Assembly: GCA_965249005.1 (NCBI GenBank)
Contig: CBDFLD010000021.1
Location: forward strand, 806,001-870,000
Source: CBDFLD01 sp965249005
GTDB taxonomy: Bacteria; Acidobacteriota; UBA6911
Direction: 5' to 3'
Length of the DNA stretch: 64,000 bases
The notes beneath the pieces were generated by a model. The model searched no databases. It saw only the letters and a list, made by a program, of their open reading frames with translations, and was not told where the DNA came from. The first letter of the stretch is position 1, and the number at the start of each line of letters is the position of its first letter. This document shows positions 43,066 to 52,728 of this stretch, piece by piece. A program made the position numbers and the translations under genes.

Positions 43066-45741
43066 CTAGTTCGGAAAGATACGGGTCATCCCGTTGCGCG
43101 GCTGGGGTGGAAGTGGACGAAGAAAACTGGGAATACGGGGCCGAGTTCGGCGGATGAAAAGGTCCGCGAGGTAAAGTGCCAAAGCCAGCAGGACCAGGTG
43201 AGGCCACAAACGGAGAGGTCGGGAGCGCGTCCGGCCTCGCGTGTCGATGACATCCTCGAGATCCGGAAGAAATACCCCTCCAGTTTCGTGGCTCAGGAAC
43301 TCCAGTAGACGGCGGTTGGGTTCCCGAAACCGGTACTCGTCGGGATAACTGTAGGGGAGAATGGATACGATTTCCGCTTGCTCTGCCTCGATATACTCGA
43401 ACACGTAGTCCCCGTTCCGCTTCAGCGGCAGGGACAGTTCGTATACTCCGGGCCCGGTTTGAGGAAGCTCGACCAGGGCGCTGGTCTGGTTTGGATCGAT
43501 GACGCGAATCTGAGGACGAAGACGATCGAGGGCGCCGCCGTCGTTGGCATGAGCGTGGAGCGTGAGGTGCGCCTGGCCTTCCTTTCCGCGGGTCCGGAAA
43601 TCGAGCACTCTGCCTTTTTCGAACCTCCAATCCCCCTTGCCCATGGTATCCCGGACAATCTGGGACCAGAATTTGCCATATCCGGGCCAGCGAAGCCACT
43701 CGACCGCCCACCGGTTTTTCAGGTCGGAAGTAAAGATGATCGCCTTACCCAGACCGGGTTGCCATCGAGCCAGGATTGGATCTCCACGCCCGGACTCGAG
43801 CAGCACTTCAGCCTTTTCCTTTGGGCTGGTGGCGACATAGCCCCATAGGGCCGGTGCAGACTCGAAGCCGATGCCCTTGAGTGCCTCGATCTGTTTGATG
43901 ACCGAAACCTGGAAGGATTCTTCGACCAGGGCTCCGCCGGTGGCTATTTCCGTCTCTCGGGTGAAGATCTGAGGGACCCGATCTGCGTTTTCGATGAAAT
44001 AGTCGCGACCCGTGCCCCAGGTGGCAATGTCGCGGAGCAGCTCTTGGTCCGCCCCGGTTCCGAGCGCAATGGTAGAAACGGTTATCTGAGCCTGCGTCAT
44101 CCGGCGTACGAGACTCTGGAAGTCATTTGGCAACGAACGCCCATCCGACAGGAGGATAACGTGCTTGATTTGAGTGCTCGAGCGGCGGAGCTGCTCATAG
44201 GCTTCCTCCAGGGCGGGATAGATGTTTGTTTCTCCCCCGGCCGCAATAGTACCGATTGCTTGGAGTATCTTCTCCTTGTGCTTTGCTGCCTGGAGACGAA
44301 CGGGAAGGTAGAACTTATTATCGAACGCGACCACCCCGACCAAATGAGACTCCGACAGCATCTCTACGGCGGCCTTCGACGCTTCCTTCGCCAGTTCGAT
44401 CTTCTTTCCGCCCATGCTACCCGACTTGTCCAGCACGATCATCATGGCGACAGTCGGCTCTCGATCCCGCTTCTTGACTTCGAATGTAACCGGTAAGATC
44501 TCTTCGATCGGGGTCTTGGAGTATCCTCCTTCACCATAGACCGAGTCTCCGGCCGCAAGGATGAATCCTCCGCCGCGGTCGCGGACGTAGCTGGATAGTG
44601 TCGCCTGTCGATTGGTGTCAATTCTGGTCCCTGCCACATCACTAAGCACAATCGCGTCGTACCGATCCAAGGCGTCGAGAGGAGGAAGCCGTTCGGGCTC
44701 CAGCTCATCGACACGGATGCCCTCGCGCTCGAGCGCTTCTTTCAAGAAGTGCGAAGTGCCCGGTTTCCCCTCGATGTACAAGACCCGCGGGCGGGGAAGG
44801 ACGCGAACGAAGCTGCGAAACCGGTTGTTGCCGGGGAAGGGGTCGGAGTCGATCACGATCTCCGCTTCCAGTACGACGGGTCCCAGACCGGAAATGCTGG
44901 CTTCCAGCGGAATCGTATTCCGACCGGTTTTCAGCTCGACCACCTGTCGGCTCAACACCGATGCGGCGGTGCGCAGCTCCAGCGTGGCACTGGTGTCTTG
45001 CTGGCTGGAGACGGCGACCTCGAGCGCGAAGGGCTCATCGCGACGGGTCTCATCAGGTGCCGAGACGGAGTCGATCCAGGCATCGCCGAGGCTGCGGGGC
45101 GCCATGGGTACGGTGTGCACGACCGTGCCGCTTCGTATTAGCCGATTCACTGCGTTGGCGGCGATACCCCGTGTCTCGTTGCCGTCGCTGAACACGACCA
45201 GATGAGATAGATGGTCGGCTGCGGTTGTCGCTAAGGCATAGTCAATCGCGCGCTCGAGATCGGTCTTGCTCCGGTCGATAGGACGATAGGAATCCGCGGG
45301 AATCTCCGTAGAAGCCGAATGCTGGCCACTGGCGCGCAGGTGATCGCCGTAATCACCGTAGTCGATGATGGGCACGGACCGAAGCTCCTCCAACGTCTGG
45401 AGGGAACGCGCGTTGGCGGCAAAGGGAACGTATGCGACGTGCGATGGTGCCGTCTCCCGATTGGCTTCGGCGATCCACTGCAGCGCGGATTCAATGGATC
45501 GTGGATCAATGCTCCGCGACACGTCGAGAAGATACGCAACCGACAGTCGGGCCGCGGGCAAATGTAGCGTGGGTTGCGCCAGCGCGCAAACCAGACACAG
45601 AAGTGCCAGAGATCGAAGCGCCAAGCCCAGTCGCTTGTGGAGCGTGCTGTGCTCGACGCGCGCGTGCCGCGCCGCCCACCATAAGAGCGCGACACCGGAG
45701 AATCCGAGGAGCGGCCAGATCCATTCAACCGTAATGTTCAC
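43066..45741 (-). CDS. Large membrane protein with two VWA domains and a glutamine-amidotransferase-like domain
   Basis: 891 residues. Two N-terminal helices (~8-25 and ~42-60) are followed by a first VWA domain (LSVAYLLDVSRSIDP). A GATase1-like segment ('DRYDAIVLSDVAGTRI', 'GGGFILAAGDSVYGEGGY') precedes a second VWA domain with an intact metal-site motif (MIVLDKSGSMGGKK). A C-terminal helix (LWPHLVLLALALYLADLF) ends the chain. This layout is typical of the large protein in MoxR/DUF58/BatA loci, thought to build an envelope complex assembled by the MoxR ATPase. It starts at a GTG, 54 bases after the BatA-like gene ends, in the same operon. Confidence 0.85.
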   Translation of the reverse strand: MNITVEWIWPLLGFSGVALLWWAARHARVEHSTLHKRLGLALRSLALLCLVCALAQPTLHLPAARLSVAYLLDVSRSIDPRSIESALQWIAEANRETAPSHVAYVPFAANARSLQTLEELRSVPIIDYGDYGDHLRASGQHSASTEIPADSYRPIDRSKTDLERAIDYALATTAADHLSHLVVFSDGNETRGIAANAVNRLIRSGTVVHTVPMAPRSLGDAWIDSVSAPDETRRDEPFALEVAVSSQQDTSATLELRTAASVLSRQVVELKTGRNTIPLEASISGLGPVVLEAEIVIDSDPFPGNNRFRSFVRVLPRPRVLYIEGKPGTSHFLKEALEREGIRVDELEPERLPPLDALDRYDAIVLSDVAGTRIDTNRQATLSSYVRDRGGGFILAAGDSVYGEGGYSKTPIEEILPVTFEVKKRDREPTVAMMIVLDKSGSMGGKKIELAKEASKAAVEMLSESHLVGVVAFDNKFYLPVRLQAAKHKEKILQAIGTIAAGGETNIYPALEEAYEQLRRSSTQIKHVILLSDGRSLPNDFQSLVRRMTQAQITVSTIALGTGADQELLRDIATWGTGRDYFIENADRVPQIFTRETEIATGGALVEESFQVSVIKQIEALKGIGFESAPALWGYVATSPKEKAEVLLESGRGDPILARWQPGLGKAIIFTSDLKNRWAVEWLRWPGYGKFWSQIVRDTMGKGDWRFEKGRVLDFRTRGKEGQAHLTLHAHANDGGALDRLRPQIRVIDPNQTSALVELPQTGPGVYELSLPLKRNGDYVFEYIEAEQAEIVSILPYSYPDEYRFREPNRRLLEFLSHETGGVFLPDLEDVIDTRGRTRSRPLRLWPHLVLLALALYLADLFIRRTRPRIPSFLRPLPPQPRNGMTRIFPN

Positions 45742-45795
45742 TATGAGTTACACCTTCTTCGACCCTGTCGGCCAGCGCGGGAGCGCAGCCGCATT

Positions 45796-46527
45796 TCAAA
45801 TCGTGAGGCCTCGATGATAGGTCCACCATTCCAGAAGGATAAGTACGACGGCCCAGAGGACCATTGTTGGGTAGAGTAAGCTGCCTTCGGGTTTCGGCCG
45901 GGGCTCGATACCCTTGGCAAAGGCCGAACGATTCACGTCAGAGATCGCGTGATCGGTGATATTGACGGCGAGATGCTGCCGAACTCCGGAAGATGTCACG
46001 GCAAAAATTCCCGGTTGATTCGCCCAGAAGAGAGTGCGCCCGAGTTGGTGCCGAACCGGCACGGACTCGCCGTTGCTGGCATAGATCCGGGCATTGGATC
46101 TGCCAACTTCGATTCTCCCTATCTGCTGCGGACGGACCGCGGCGGTTCCCTGAAGCCAATCCATCGTATTGCGCATGAAGATCGGAAATGCGGGGTTCAG
46201 ATGGAAATCAGTATCTTCAATCGCAAAGCCGGCCAATACCCACTCGGGTGCGGCGTCTGGGTTGCGCTCCCCGGCAGAAGCTTCTGACCCGACCCGGCTC
46301 GCTCGACCCAGCTCACTCGTGCTGCTGACGATCACCAGTGGGGCATCGCCCGACGCCACCAGGACTTCGTGGCCGGCCGCAGCGGTTCTGGCTGCAGATT
46401 CGATGTGCACGTCGTGCAGCGAGACGTGATGCATCACCGGATGTGATTTGTTCCATTTTGTGATCGGCGGTGCTTGCAGCCACCCGGTCCTCGGCACCAG
46501 CAATCGGCCGGGCGAAAGACCAAACAC
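45796..46527 (-). pseudogene. C-terminal part of the BatA-like VWA protein, separate frame
   Basis: The frame continues the BatA-like protein: after 'SPGRLLVPRTGWLQ' come 'SHPVMHHVSLHDVHIESA', 'GFAIEDTDFHLNPAFPIFMRN' and 'TMDWLQG', then a C-terminal helix 'PTMVLWAVVLILLEWW'. This is the usual end of proteins whose first part is encoded at 46434-47591. The nominal start (MFGL) lies in the overlap and is not a natural start; restoring one T in GGTCTTTCGCCC near 46515 joins the frames. Without repair the product would lack the VWA domain. Confidence 0.7.
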
Positions 46528-47591
46528 GGCTTCGAGGGGGCGGAACGTGGGGCAAAGCGGTCGAAAACGTAGACGTCGGCGTTCGTTTCGCGGTACTCAC
46601 TGGGGGCGCACACGCTAGCCTCGACAGTCGGATCCAGCCGCAAGAGGTCTTCCAGATAGGAGTTTCCATCCGTCACAAGCAGAACTCCGATCGGTTCACG
46701 AATGTACCCATAGGCCGTGTTGTCAGCCGAAAAGGAGTCCTTCCCGGGTTCGATGCTCACCCGGATCCCGCCGCTGCGGTAATTGGTCAGGGGTATGTCT
46801 TCTGTTAACACGGCGCCGGCGTTCATCCGGCGACTCCAGGTCTCTCTTTTTCCCCCTACGCCGCTGATCCGTATCCGTACATCCTGGGGTTCTAGGGAGT
46901 AGTTGGAGATCTCGAGATATCCTTCCGGTGCGCGGGACAGAAGATGCGGCCGGATCTCGAACGCTGTGATCCCGACGTTGTCTGCCGGTTCGAATACCGA
47001 AATGATGCGGATTCGGCGCGGGACGTCCCATATGGCCACACCGTCGCTGATGAAATAGACCGTCGCATCGAGACCCGCAACCTGCGGGAAACGGCCCGAA
47101 GAGGTGGGCCACTCCATGCCGCGGAGTCGAACCAGCGCGGCTTCGCGGTCCGAAGTCCATTCGCGGGTTGCCACATCCGACGTGCTGGTGACCAGAAACT
47201 CCCTGTACTGTCCCTCGTTGAGTAGATCACCGGCGATCGCGATGGCATGGTCCCAACGACTCTTCCCGTCCAGTCGAAGAGTTCCCATGGTAGGCGAAGA
47301 GTCCAGCAGCACGACCAGACGGTTCTCGTTGGTAACTCCCGTGACTGGTTGGCCGCTGGAGACTGCCAGCAGCAGGGCGATGCAGAGGGCGAGCAGCAAC
47401 GACACGAGCCAACGCAATCTCTCGATCCAAGACTGGGGGGAGCGCTTTCGCAGCACACGGTCCCAGATTAGGGACGAAGGCACCAGGATCGTTCGGTGAC
47501 GCTGTTTCAACAAGTAAAACAGCGTCACGGTTGCTGCAGCAACGGCCGTGATAAGCCACACCTGCCATGATGCCAAGCCAAGGAAGCGCAT
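46434..47591 (-). pseudogene. BatA-like VWA membrane protein, N-terminal part (frameshifted)
   Basis: The N-terminal BatA segment ('FLGLASWQVWLITAVAAATVTLFYLLKQ', in part) and a second helix (~62-80) precede a VWA domain with a weakened metal motif (VVLLDSSPTMGT). The beta-rich 'EISNYSLEPQDVRIRISG' and 'GVLLVTDGNSYLEDLL' are then typical. After 'PSKPCLVF' the reading turns to 'RPADCWCRGPGGCKHRR', which is unlike the family; the correct ending is in the overlapping frame at 45796-46527. Probably one gene of ~597 codons with a one-base deletion at a T-tract, genuine or from sequencing. It belongs with the DUF58/MoxR genes. Confidence 0.75.
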
Positions 47592-47761
47592 GACCCTATC
47601 CCGACTTGCTCGGGAACGTGGTGCCCATGCGGGGCATCATACCCCCTCCCCCATGGGTCCGCAAAGCTATCCGGGGACGTTCCCCCCCAAGGTTTTGTTT
47701 TGCGAACTCCGTGCAAGAGAAACGGAAAACGTGTGGGGTAGGCTATCTGTTCCCCCGGGAC

Positions 47762-48712
47762 TCACCATGCAAGGAGTGGAGCTTCACCCTGCCCGCTCAG
47801 GGAGTGAGCGGTGTTACGGGTTGGTCGGAGACTAGGTTCGATTTCGAGCAGGAGTTGCTGGATTTTACGCGCCGCATATTGATGCCCACGCGCCGTCCAA
47901 TGTGCATCGCGAAAATAGTAAAAAGATCGCACGTCGCTCTCGGGGACTTGCTGGTATTGCTCTAGAAAGTCGATGCAGGGGACTTCATGATCGCGAAAAA
48001 AGTCGGTCAACAGCGCGTTGGGTTTGCGGTAATCATAAATGCGGGAATCCAATAGGTTCTTTTTGAATACCTGGAGCTTGTAAGGGATGATGATGCTAGC
48101 AGTTCGGATACCTTCGGCCGCGCAGTGGTCGGTGATCCTGGCTAGACTCTCAATTTCGTGTGCCACCAGGTCTTGTTGTGCGGAGGGGTACTGCCGGAGA
48201 AGAAGGGCGCGACTTCCGTAGCGTATCTGGTAGCGGCAGAGCAGGTCGTCGACGAAATTGAGCCGCAGTAGTCTGTTGTAGATCACCTCCGGCGTATACA
48301 AGTCTAGATCCCGTAGCCACTGCTTGCTCGCGGCCAGCCATGACTCCGTCTGCGGCATGATGGACCCTCTGGCGCGCTCGGGTCGAGTGGCCGTGTCCAT
48401 CGTGCCCATCGCGTCTATGGAGTCGTGGGAGTCGTGAAAATCGTTTCCGACGTATACCTGTAGAACCAGGAGATCGGGATCCAGAATGGACTGATGCTCC
48501 CGCAAGAAGGAGTACTGGTGAAACGCGTTGGTTCCTCTGCCTCCGGCGTTGATTGTCTTCAGAGGGCGAGACCCACGCAGGCTATTCTCGACCTGCTTTA
48601 CAAAGGTATCCTCGATTTCGACTCCGAGTCCGAAAGTGAACGAGTCCCCGAGAAACAGGATCCGAAACTCCCCGGCTCTTCGCGGGTCAATCGGTTGATC
48701 CCGCAGGTTCAA
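47762..48712 (-). pseudogene. SGNH/GDSL hydrolase, catalytic part (cut from its anchor by a TAG)
   Basis: 316 residues with block I 'ILFLGDSFTFGLGV' (Ser nucleophile), 'NAGGRGTNAFHQY', 'VLQVYVGNDFHD' and the C-terminal catalytic pair in 'RDAHWTARGHQYAARKI'. The fold is that of SGNH esterases, often O-acetyl-removing enzymes for cell-surface glycans. The codons directly upstream in the same frame (TEVVTNDLNLRDQP) also fit the family, but a TAG at 48734-48736 separates them from the membrane anchor at 48737-48928. The nominal start is internal, so a cytoplasmic, unanchored product would result. Probably a nonsense-interrupted gene. Confidence 0.78.
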
Positions 48713-48733
48713 GTCGTTGGTGACGACTTCGGT

Positions 48734-48928
48734 CTAAAATTCGAGGGTGTTGATCTGATAGGCGGAGTTCGGGCCCGGTGAGCGCGGGTAAGGTGGGGTC
48801 CTCGCATGAGTCATCCGCAGGATTGCCTCGGCAACGACCAGGCCAATCAGGCAGGAGGCGAGGCAAAGGACAATTGCTCCGGCAAGGGAGTGGATTCGTC
48901 GAGCCTTGGATCGGTTCGCAGGTCCCAT
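48734..48928 (-). pseudogene. N-terminal anchor segment of the SGNH hydrolase, ended by TAG
   Basis: 64 residues: a basic start and one membrane helix (GAIVLCLASCLIGLVVAEAILR), then 'PNSAYQINTLEF' followed by TAG. The downstream codons in the same frame continue as an SGNH hydrolase. Family members have an aromatic residue about here (W/F-Y-T), so TAG probably replaced TAC or TAT. Confidence 0.65.
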
Positions 48929-49039
48929 TTCGCATCCTTCGACTTCACTCCCCCATATCGATCAGAGAGTGTTCCAAGGTGCGCAATTTAGCATCCCAGC
49001 GGTAAAAAACATCGTTGGACCGCAGGCCGGCTTTCCGCG

Positions 49040-49165
49040 GACCGCCTACCGCTTAGCGTCAAGCGCTCGGCGCATTCCAAAATGGTCTAGGAAGTGTGAC
49101 CTATATCCTGACTGTACCGCAGTTAGCGGAGAGCGCTAGACGGATGGCGGAAAGCGGTCAGCGCG
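49040..49165. repeat. Intergenic AGCGG-type repeat cluster (copy 3)
   Basis: Units such as CCGCTTAGCGTCAAGCGCT, TTAGCGGAGAGCGCT and AAAGCGGTCAGCGC occupy the gap between the DUF58 gene and the SGNH hydrolase gene. They resemble the copies at 4877 and 6136. Similar units are absent from coding sequence, suggesting a genome-wide intergenic repeat. Confidence 0.5.
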
Positions 49166-49183
49166 AGGGTCGTAGACCCGTCG

Positions 49184-50068
49184 CTACTTCAAAAACCTCC
49201 CGTGGCGAAAGAGTTTCAGGATGAGGTCTTCAAAGGGAAAATCGCTCAGGGTCCGGATGTATCCCATGTGGCTTCTTTTGCAGTGCTGCTCGATATCGTT
49301 ACAAAAGCGCTCAAAGGTCTTTCGATACGAGGCAGCGATGTCCGGGGTAATGTAGAGATTGCGAGTTTCATGGCTTTCGGAGTCCATCAGGGATACTTCG
49401 CCGTGGGTGGCCGGATCGATGTCTTCACGAGCGACAACGTGCACGACGAAAACATCGTGACGGAACGGCCGAATGACGCGAAGTGCACTCTCGATTCCGG
49501 AGGAGTCCATCAGATCGGAGATCAGCACGATCAAACCCTGTCGGCGGCTTTCAGAGCAGAAGGCCTTGAGGGTTCGCGTCAGGTCGGTTTTGCCTCCAGG
49601 TTCTATCTCGGTGATAAACTTGAAGATCTTGAGAATCCGGCCCCTGCCGCGCTGGGCGCGGAGATCCTGCCTCAGTGTGTCGCCGTAGGAGATAACGTTT
49701 ACACGGTCCAAGTTGGCTAGCCCGATGTAGGAAAGGGCCGCTGCAATTTTTTTGGCATGATCAATCTTCGACGGCCGCCCGAAAGTCATCGACGCGCTAC
49801 TGTCGATGAGAATATAAATCGGCAGATCCTCTTCCTCTTCGAAAAGACGCAGCAGGAGCTTGTCGAGTCTCAGGTAGGCGCGCCAGTCAAGGTAACGGAA
49901 ATCATCTCCCTGAGAATAAGCTCGATAGTCCGCGAACTCCAGTCCGGACCCCCTTTTGCGGCTGCGACGGTCCGCCCGGGATTGTCCCGCGAAGAACCGG
50001 CGCGAAATGACGGACAGGTGCTGAAGTTTGCTGAGAAAATCTTCGTCGAACGGGGTGTCTGGAGACAT
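49184..50068 (-). CDS. DUF58 domain protein
   Basis: 294 residues with the DUF58 signature 'GLEFADYRAYSQGDDFRYLDW' and a VWA-like core whose metal motif is 'YILIDSSASMTFG'. No membrane helix is obvious. DUF58 proteins act with MoxR ATPases, perhaps as clients or adaptors for envelope complex assembly. The gene follows moxR by 19 bases. Downstream lies the SGNH block rather than the usual BatA-like gene. Confidence 0.9.
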   Translation of the reverse strand: MSPDTPFDEDFLSKLQHLSVISRRFFAGQSRADRRSRKRGSGLEFADYRAYSQGDDFRYLDWRAYLRLDKLLLRLFEEEEDLPIYILIDSSASMTFGRPSKIDHAKKIAAALSYIGLANLDRVNVISYGDTLRQDLRAQRGRGRILKIFKFITEIEPGGKTDLTRTLKAFCSESRRQGLIVLISDLMDSSGIESALRVIRPFRHDVFVVHVVAREDIDPATHGEVSLMDSESHETRNLYITPDIAASYRKTFERFCNDIEQHCKRSHMGYIRTLSDFPFEDLILKLFRHGRFLK

Positions 50069-50087
50069 GGTAAGCCGGATCCCGTGT

Positions 50088-51092
50088 TCAATCGGGCTCG
50101 GATGTCGCGGCCAGAATACTTTTGAGAATTGTATCCGGGTCGATACGCTCGGCCTCTCCTTCGAAGTTCATCAACACCCGATGGCGGAGCGCGGCGAGGG
50201 CAAAGTGGCGAATGTCCTCGCATGAGACATGAACGCGATCGTTGAGCAAAGCGCGAATCTTGCCGCAAATGACCAGCGCCTGCGCCGCACGGGGACTGGC
50301 TCCATACTGAACGTACTTCTGGGTCAACTCGTGCGCGTACGCCGATTCGGGATGTGTTGCCATCGTGATGCGGATTGCGTATTCCTGGACAGGCTTCGAG
50401 ATGGGGACGGAGCGCGCGAGCGTGCCCATTTCCAAGATCTCAGGACCATCGAGGACCCGCTGCACGGAAGGATCCTCCGTCTGGGTCGTCCGATCTAGAA
50501 TATCGTGCAAGTGCTCCACGCTCGGGTATTCGATCTTCAGTTTGAGAAAGAATCGGTCTAACTGAGCTTCCGGCAAGGGATAGGTCCCTTCCATTTCCAG
50601 GGGGTTTTGTGTGGCCAAGACGAAGAAGGGAAGCTCCAGCCGATGCGTGCGTCGCCCAACCGTCACACTCTGTTCCTGCATCGCTTCAAGCAGTGCGGAT
50701 TGCGTCTTGGGGGTGGCCCGGTTGATTTCATCGGCAAGGATGATGTTCGAAAAGATCGGTCCAGGTTGGAACGCAAATGTTTTTTCTCCCCTTTGATTCT
50801 CTTGCACCACGCTCGTGCCGATGATATCGCCCGGCATTAGATCGGGGGTGAACTGGATCCTCGAAAACTGGAGGCGCAAAGTGTCGCTCAGAGTCTGGAC
50901 AAGCTTTGTCTTGCCGAGGCCTGGCACTCCCTCGAGCAACACGTGTCCGTTGGCCAGCAAGCTAGAGAGAATCCCTTCGATAATATCCTGTTGGCCCACG
51001 ATGACCTTGGATACTTCCCTCAGAATGGTGTGAAATCGCTCTTGAAACAGCCCTATTTGCCGTTCGAGCTCGGCTTCGGTCTTTTCTGCCAT
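50088..51092 (-). CDS. MoxR family AAA+ ATPase
   Basis: 334 residues. Walker A is 'LEGVPGLGKTKL', Walker B 'IILADEINRATPKTQSALLEAM', with 'FVLATQNPLEMEGTYPLPEAQLDRF' in sensor-1 position and the C-terminal lid with 'GASPRAAQALVICGKIRAL'. MoxR ATPases act as chaperones that assemble or activate VWA-containing complexes. Its start overlaps the upstream gene by 40 bases, so it is co-translated. It belongs to the operon of propellers, DUF4175-like protein, MoxR and DUF58. Confidence 0.93.
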   Translation of the reverse strand: MAEKTEAELERQIGLFQERFHTILREVSKVIVGQQDIIEGILSSLLANGHVLLEGVPGLGKTKLVQTLSDTLRLQFSRIQFTPDLMPGDIIGTSVVQENQRGEKTFAFQPGPIFSNIILADEINRATPKTQSALLEAMQEQSVTVGRRTHRLELPFFVLATQNPLEMEGTYPLPEAQLDRFFLKLKIEYPSVEHLHDILDRTTQTEDPSVQRVLDGPEILEMGTLARSVPISKPVQEYAIRITMATHPESAYAHELTQKYVQYGASPRAAQALVICGKIRALLNDRVHVSCEDIRHFALAALRHRVLMNFEGEAERIDPDTILKSILAATSEPD

Positions 51093-52720
51093 GGCGCTTG
51101 TTTGTCACTCTGAATTGTCTGGAAATAGTTCTTGATCAAATCCCGGTACTGAAGCGGAATCTGATGTTGGGACAGTACATCTCTTCGAGCGTGCGGAGCA
51201 ATGGAAGACACCTCTTCGAACTCCAGGGTCGAGTGCTCCGGAGAGCTCTTCCGTTCGGTTTCCATTGCAGGTTCGGCCGTTCCAGGTCCACGCTGTCCTT
51301 CGAGTCGTTCTTTCTGTAGCTGCACCTGGAGACTCGTCGCCGCCTGATCGTCTAATTGCCCGGCTCCCACGCCCGAGGGACCGGCGCCGCCTTGACCCAC
51401 CGCTGCCTCGTCGGTGTGCAGCCGACCCGGGCGCCGGGCCGAGCTTGCGGAGGTGCCGGAACCGGAGCTTGCCATTTGTTGCTCGGCTGCCTGGTTTCCC
51501 TGGCTGCCCGGCATGCTCTCCGGGGTCAGTCCCTGGATGCGGCGGCTGCGCCGCCCGATCGATTCGAGCAGTCTCTGGAGTTGTTGCCCTGCTTCGATAT
51601 TGAGCTTGTGGCGTTGCAGGTCGTGCTCTACGTCCTTGAGATCCTGCGCCACCCGTTGCAGCGCGGCCGCGGCATCTCTGGAATTTTCCACCTGCAGACG
51701 ATCCGAGGCGCGCTGGAGATTCCTGGCAAGCGGCTCGAGTCCCGGATCGAGCTGGGCCGCCGCCGTGGCCAGTACCGAAGCCAACTCCCGCGTGCGTCGA
51801 GGGGAAAGGCGCGCACCGGCCCAATCCTCTGCCAAGTTCTCGAACTCGCGCGCGGCCCCTGCTGGTTGCTGGTTCCTCAGGAAGTCTCCGGCCGGGCGCG
51901 TCGATTCGTCCATCCGCAGGGTGTCAGAAAGCACCCGGATGCCTTCAGTCAAAGCTATGAGTTCCAGATTTGCTTCATCCAAAAGGCTCTGGAGCTCCTG
52001 CAGCTCCGACAGCAAGCCAGGGTCGCCCACTCCCGCTTCGAGGTGATTCAACGCCTCGCGTAGACGGCGAGCAAGTTCTGCGTGCCCTCGGTCGGACATC
52101 TCTTGGACTGCGACGTGAATCCGTTCCACGGTTTCCTCGAGCCCACCGATAGAACCGGTCTCCGGGTTTGTGCGCGAGAACACAGATGCCGGCGGACTCG
52201 GAACTGGTAGAAGGTGGGACGCCAAAAAAACGAGTAGCAGGATCACAGCGGGGAGAAAGCCGCGCGGCACCTCCCACGGGACCACGACGCTCACGTCTAT
52301 GCTCGCGGCGCGACGAGCGGCCCTTCTCATCAACAGATCGATCCATGGGCTGAGCCGGACCGCGAGTCCGGGATCAATCCGTGACGGCACGCGCCCCTGC
52401 TTCGCAAACCAATAGGCTGTTTTCATCTGGTCGGACAGGTCGGCCCGGTAGTCTACCAGCGCCGCCGCTGCCGGGAGCGTCCACTTCCTTTTCCATTGCA
52501 AGGCGAGGGAAACAGCCGAGCCTGCCAAGGCGACAATGAAGGCGATCGCCTCGAGCCGCAGCTTGGCCGGAGCTACCCCGGCAAGCCCGAACCATCGGAC
52601 CACGACCGCGACTGCCAGCACGATGCCCGCCGACGCCATCAAGTGCGCCAGCGCGGAGCGCATTTGCTGGCGCCGCCGCGTTCTCTTTAGCAATCTGACA
52701 ATGAGCTCACGATCGGACAT
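51053..52720 (-). CDS. DUF4175-like membrane protein with a long coiled-coil region
   Basis: 555 residues. Three hydrophobic helices lie in the first ~190 residues (SAGIVLAVAVVVRWFGL, IAFIVALAGSAVSLALQW, AVILLLVFLASHLLP). A long helical, Gln/Glu/Arg-rich region follows (for example 'ELQELQSLLDEANLELIAL'), then a Gly/Ser/Gln-rich low-complexity stretch (~410-470) and a short conserved end 'IPLQYRDLIKNYFQTIQ'. Proteins of this kind sit with MoxR/DUF58 genes and may form the membrane base of that complex. It starts 8 bases after the propeller gene's stop. Confidence 0.7.
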   Translation of the reverse strand: MSDRELIVRLLKRTRRRQQMRSALAHLMASAGIVLAVAVVVRWFGLAGVAPAKLRLEAIAFIVALAGSAVSLALQWKRKWTLPAAAALVDYRADLSDQMKTAYWFAKQGRVPSRIDPGLAVRLSPWIDLLMRRAARRAASIDVSVVVPWEVPRGFLPAVILLLVFLASHLLPVPSPPASVFSRTNPETGSIGGLEETVERIHVAVQEMSDRGHAELARRLREALNHLEAGVGDPGLLSELQELQSLLDEANLELIALTEGIRVLSDTLRMDESTRPAGDFLRNQQPAGAAREFENLAEDWAGARLSPRRTRELASVLATAAAQLDPGLEPLARNLQRASDRLQVENSRDAAAALQRVAQDLKDVEHDLQRHKLNIEAGQQLQRLLESIGRRSRRIQGLTPESMPGSQGNQAAEQQMASSGSGTSASSARRPGRLHTDEAAVGQGGAGPSGVGAGQLDDQAATSLQVQLQKERLEGQRGPGTAEPAMETERKSSPEHSTLEFEEVSSIAPHARRDVLSQHQIPLQYRDLIKNYFQTIQSDKQAPWQKRPKPSSNGK

Positions 52721-52728
52721 GTTGGAGG

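Noticed and set aside
44985..45005. TGGCAC-TTGC sequence resembling a sigma-54 promoter
   Set aside because: The spacing is two bases too long and it lies inside the large VWA gene.
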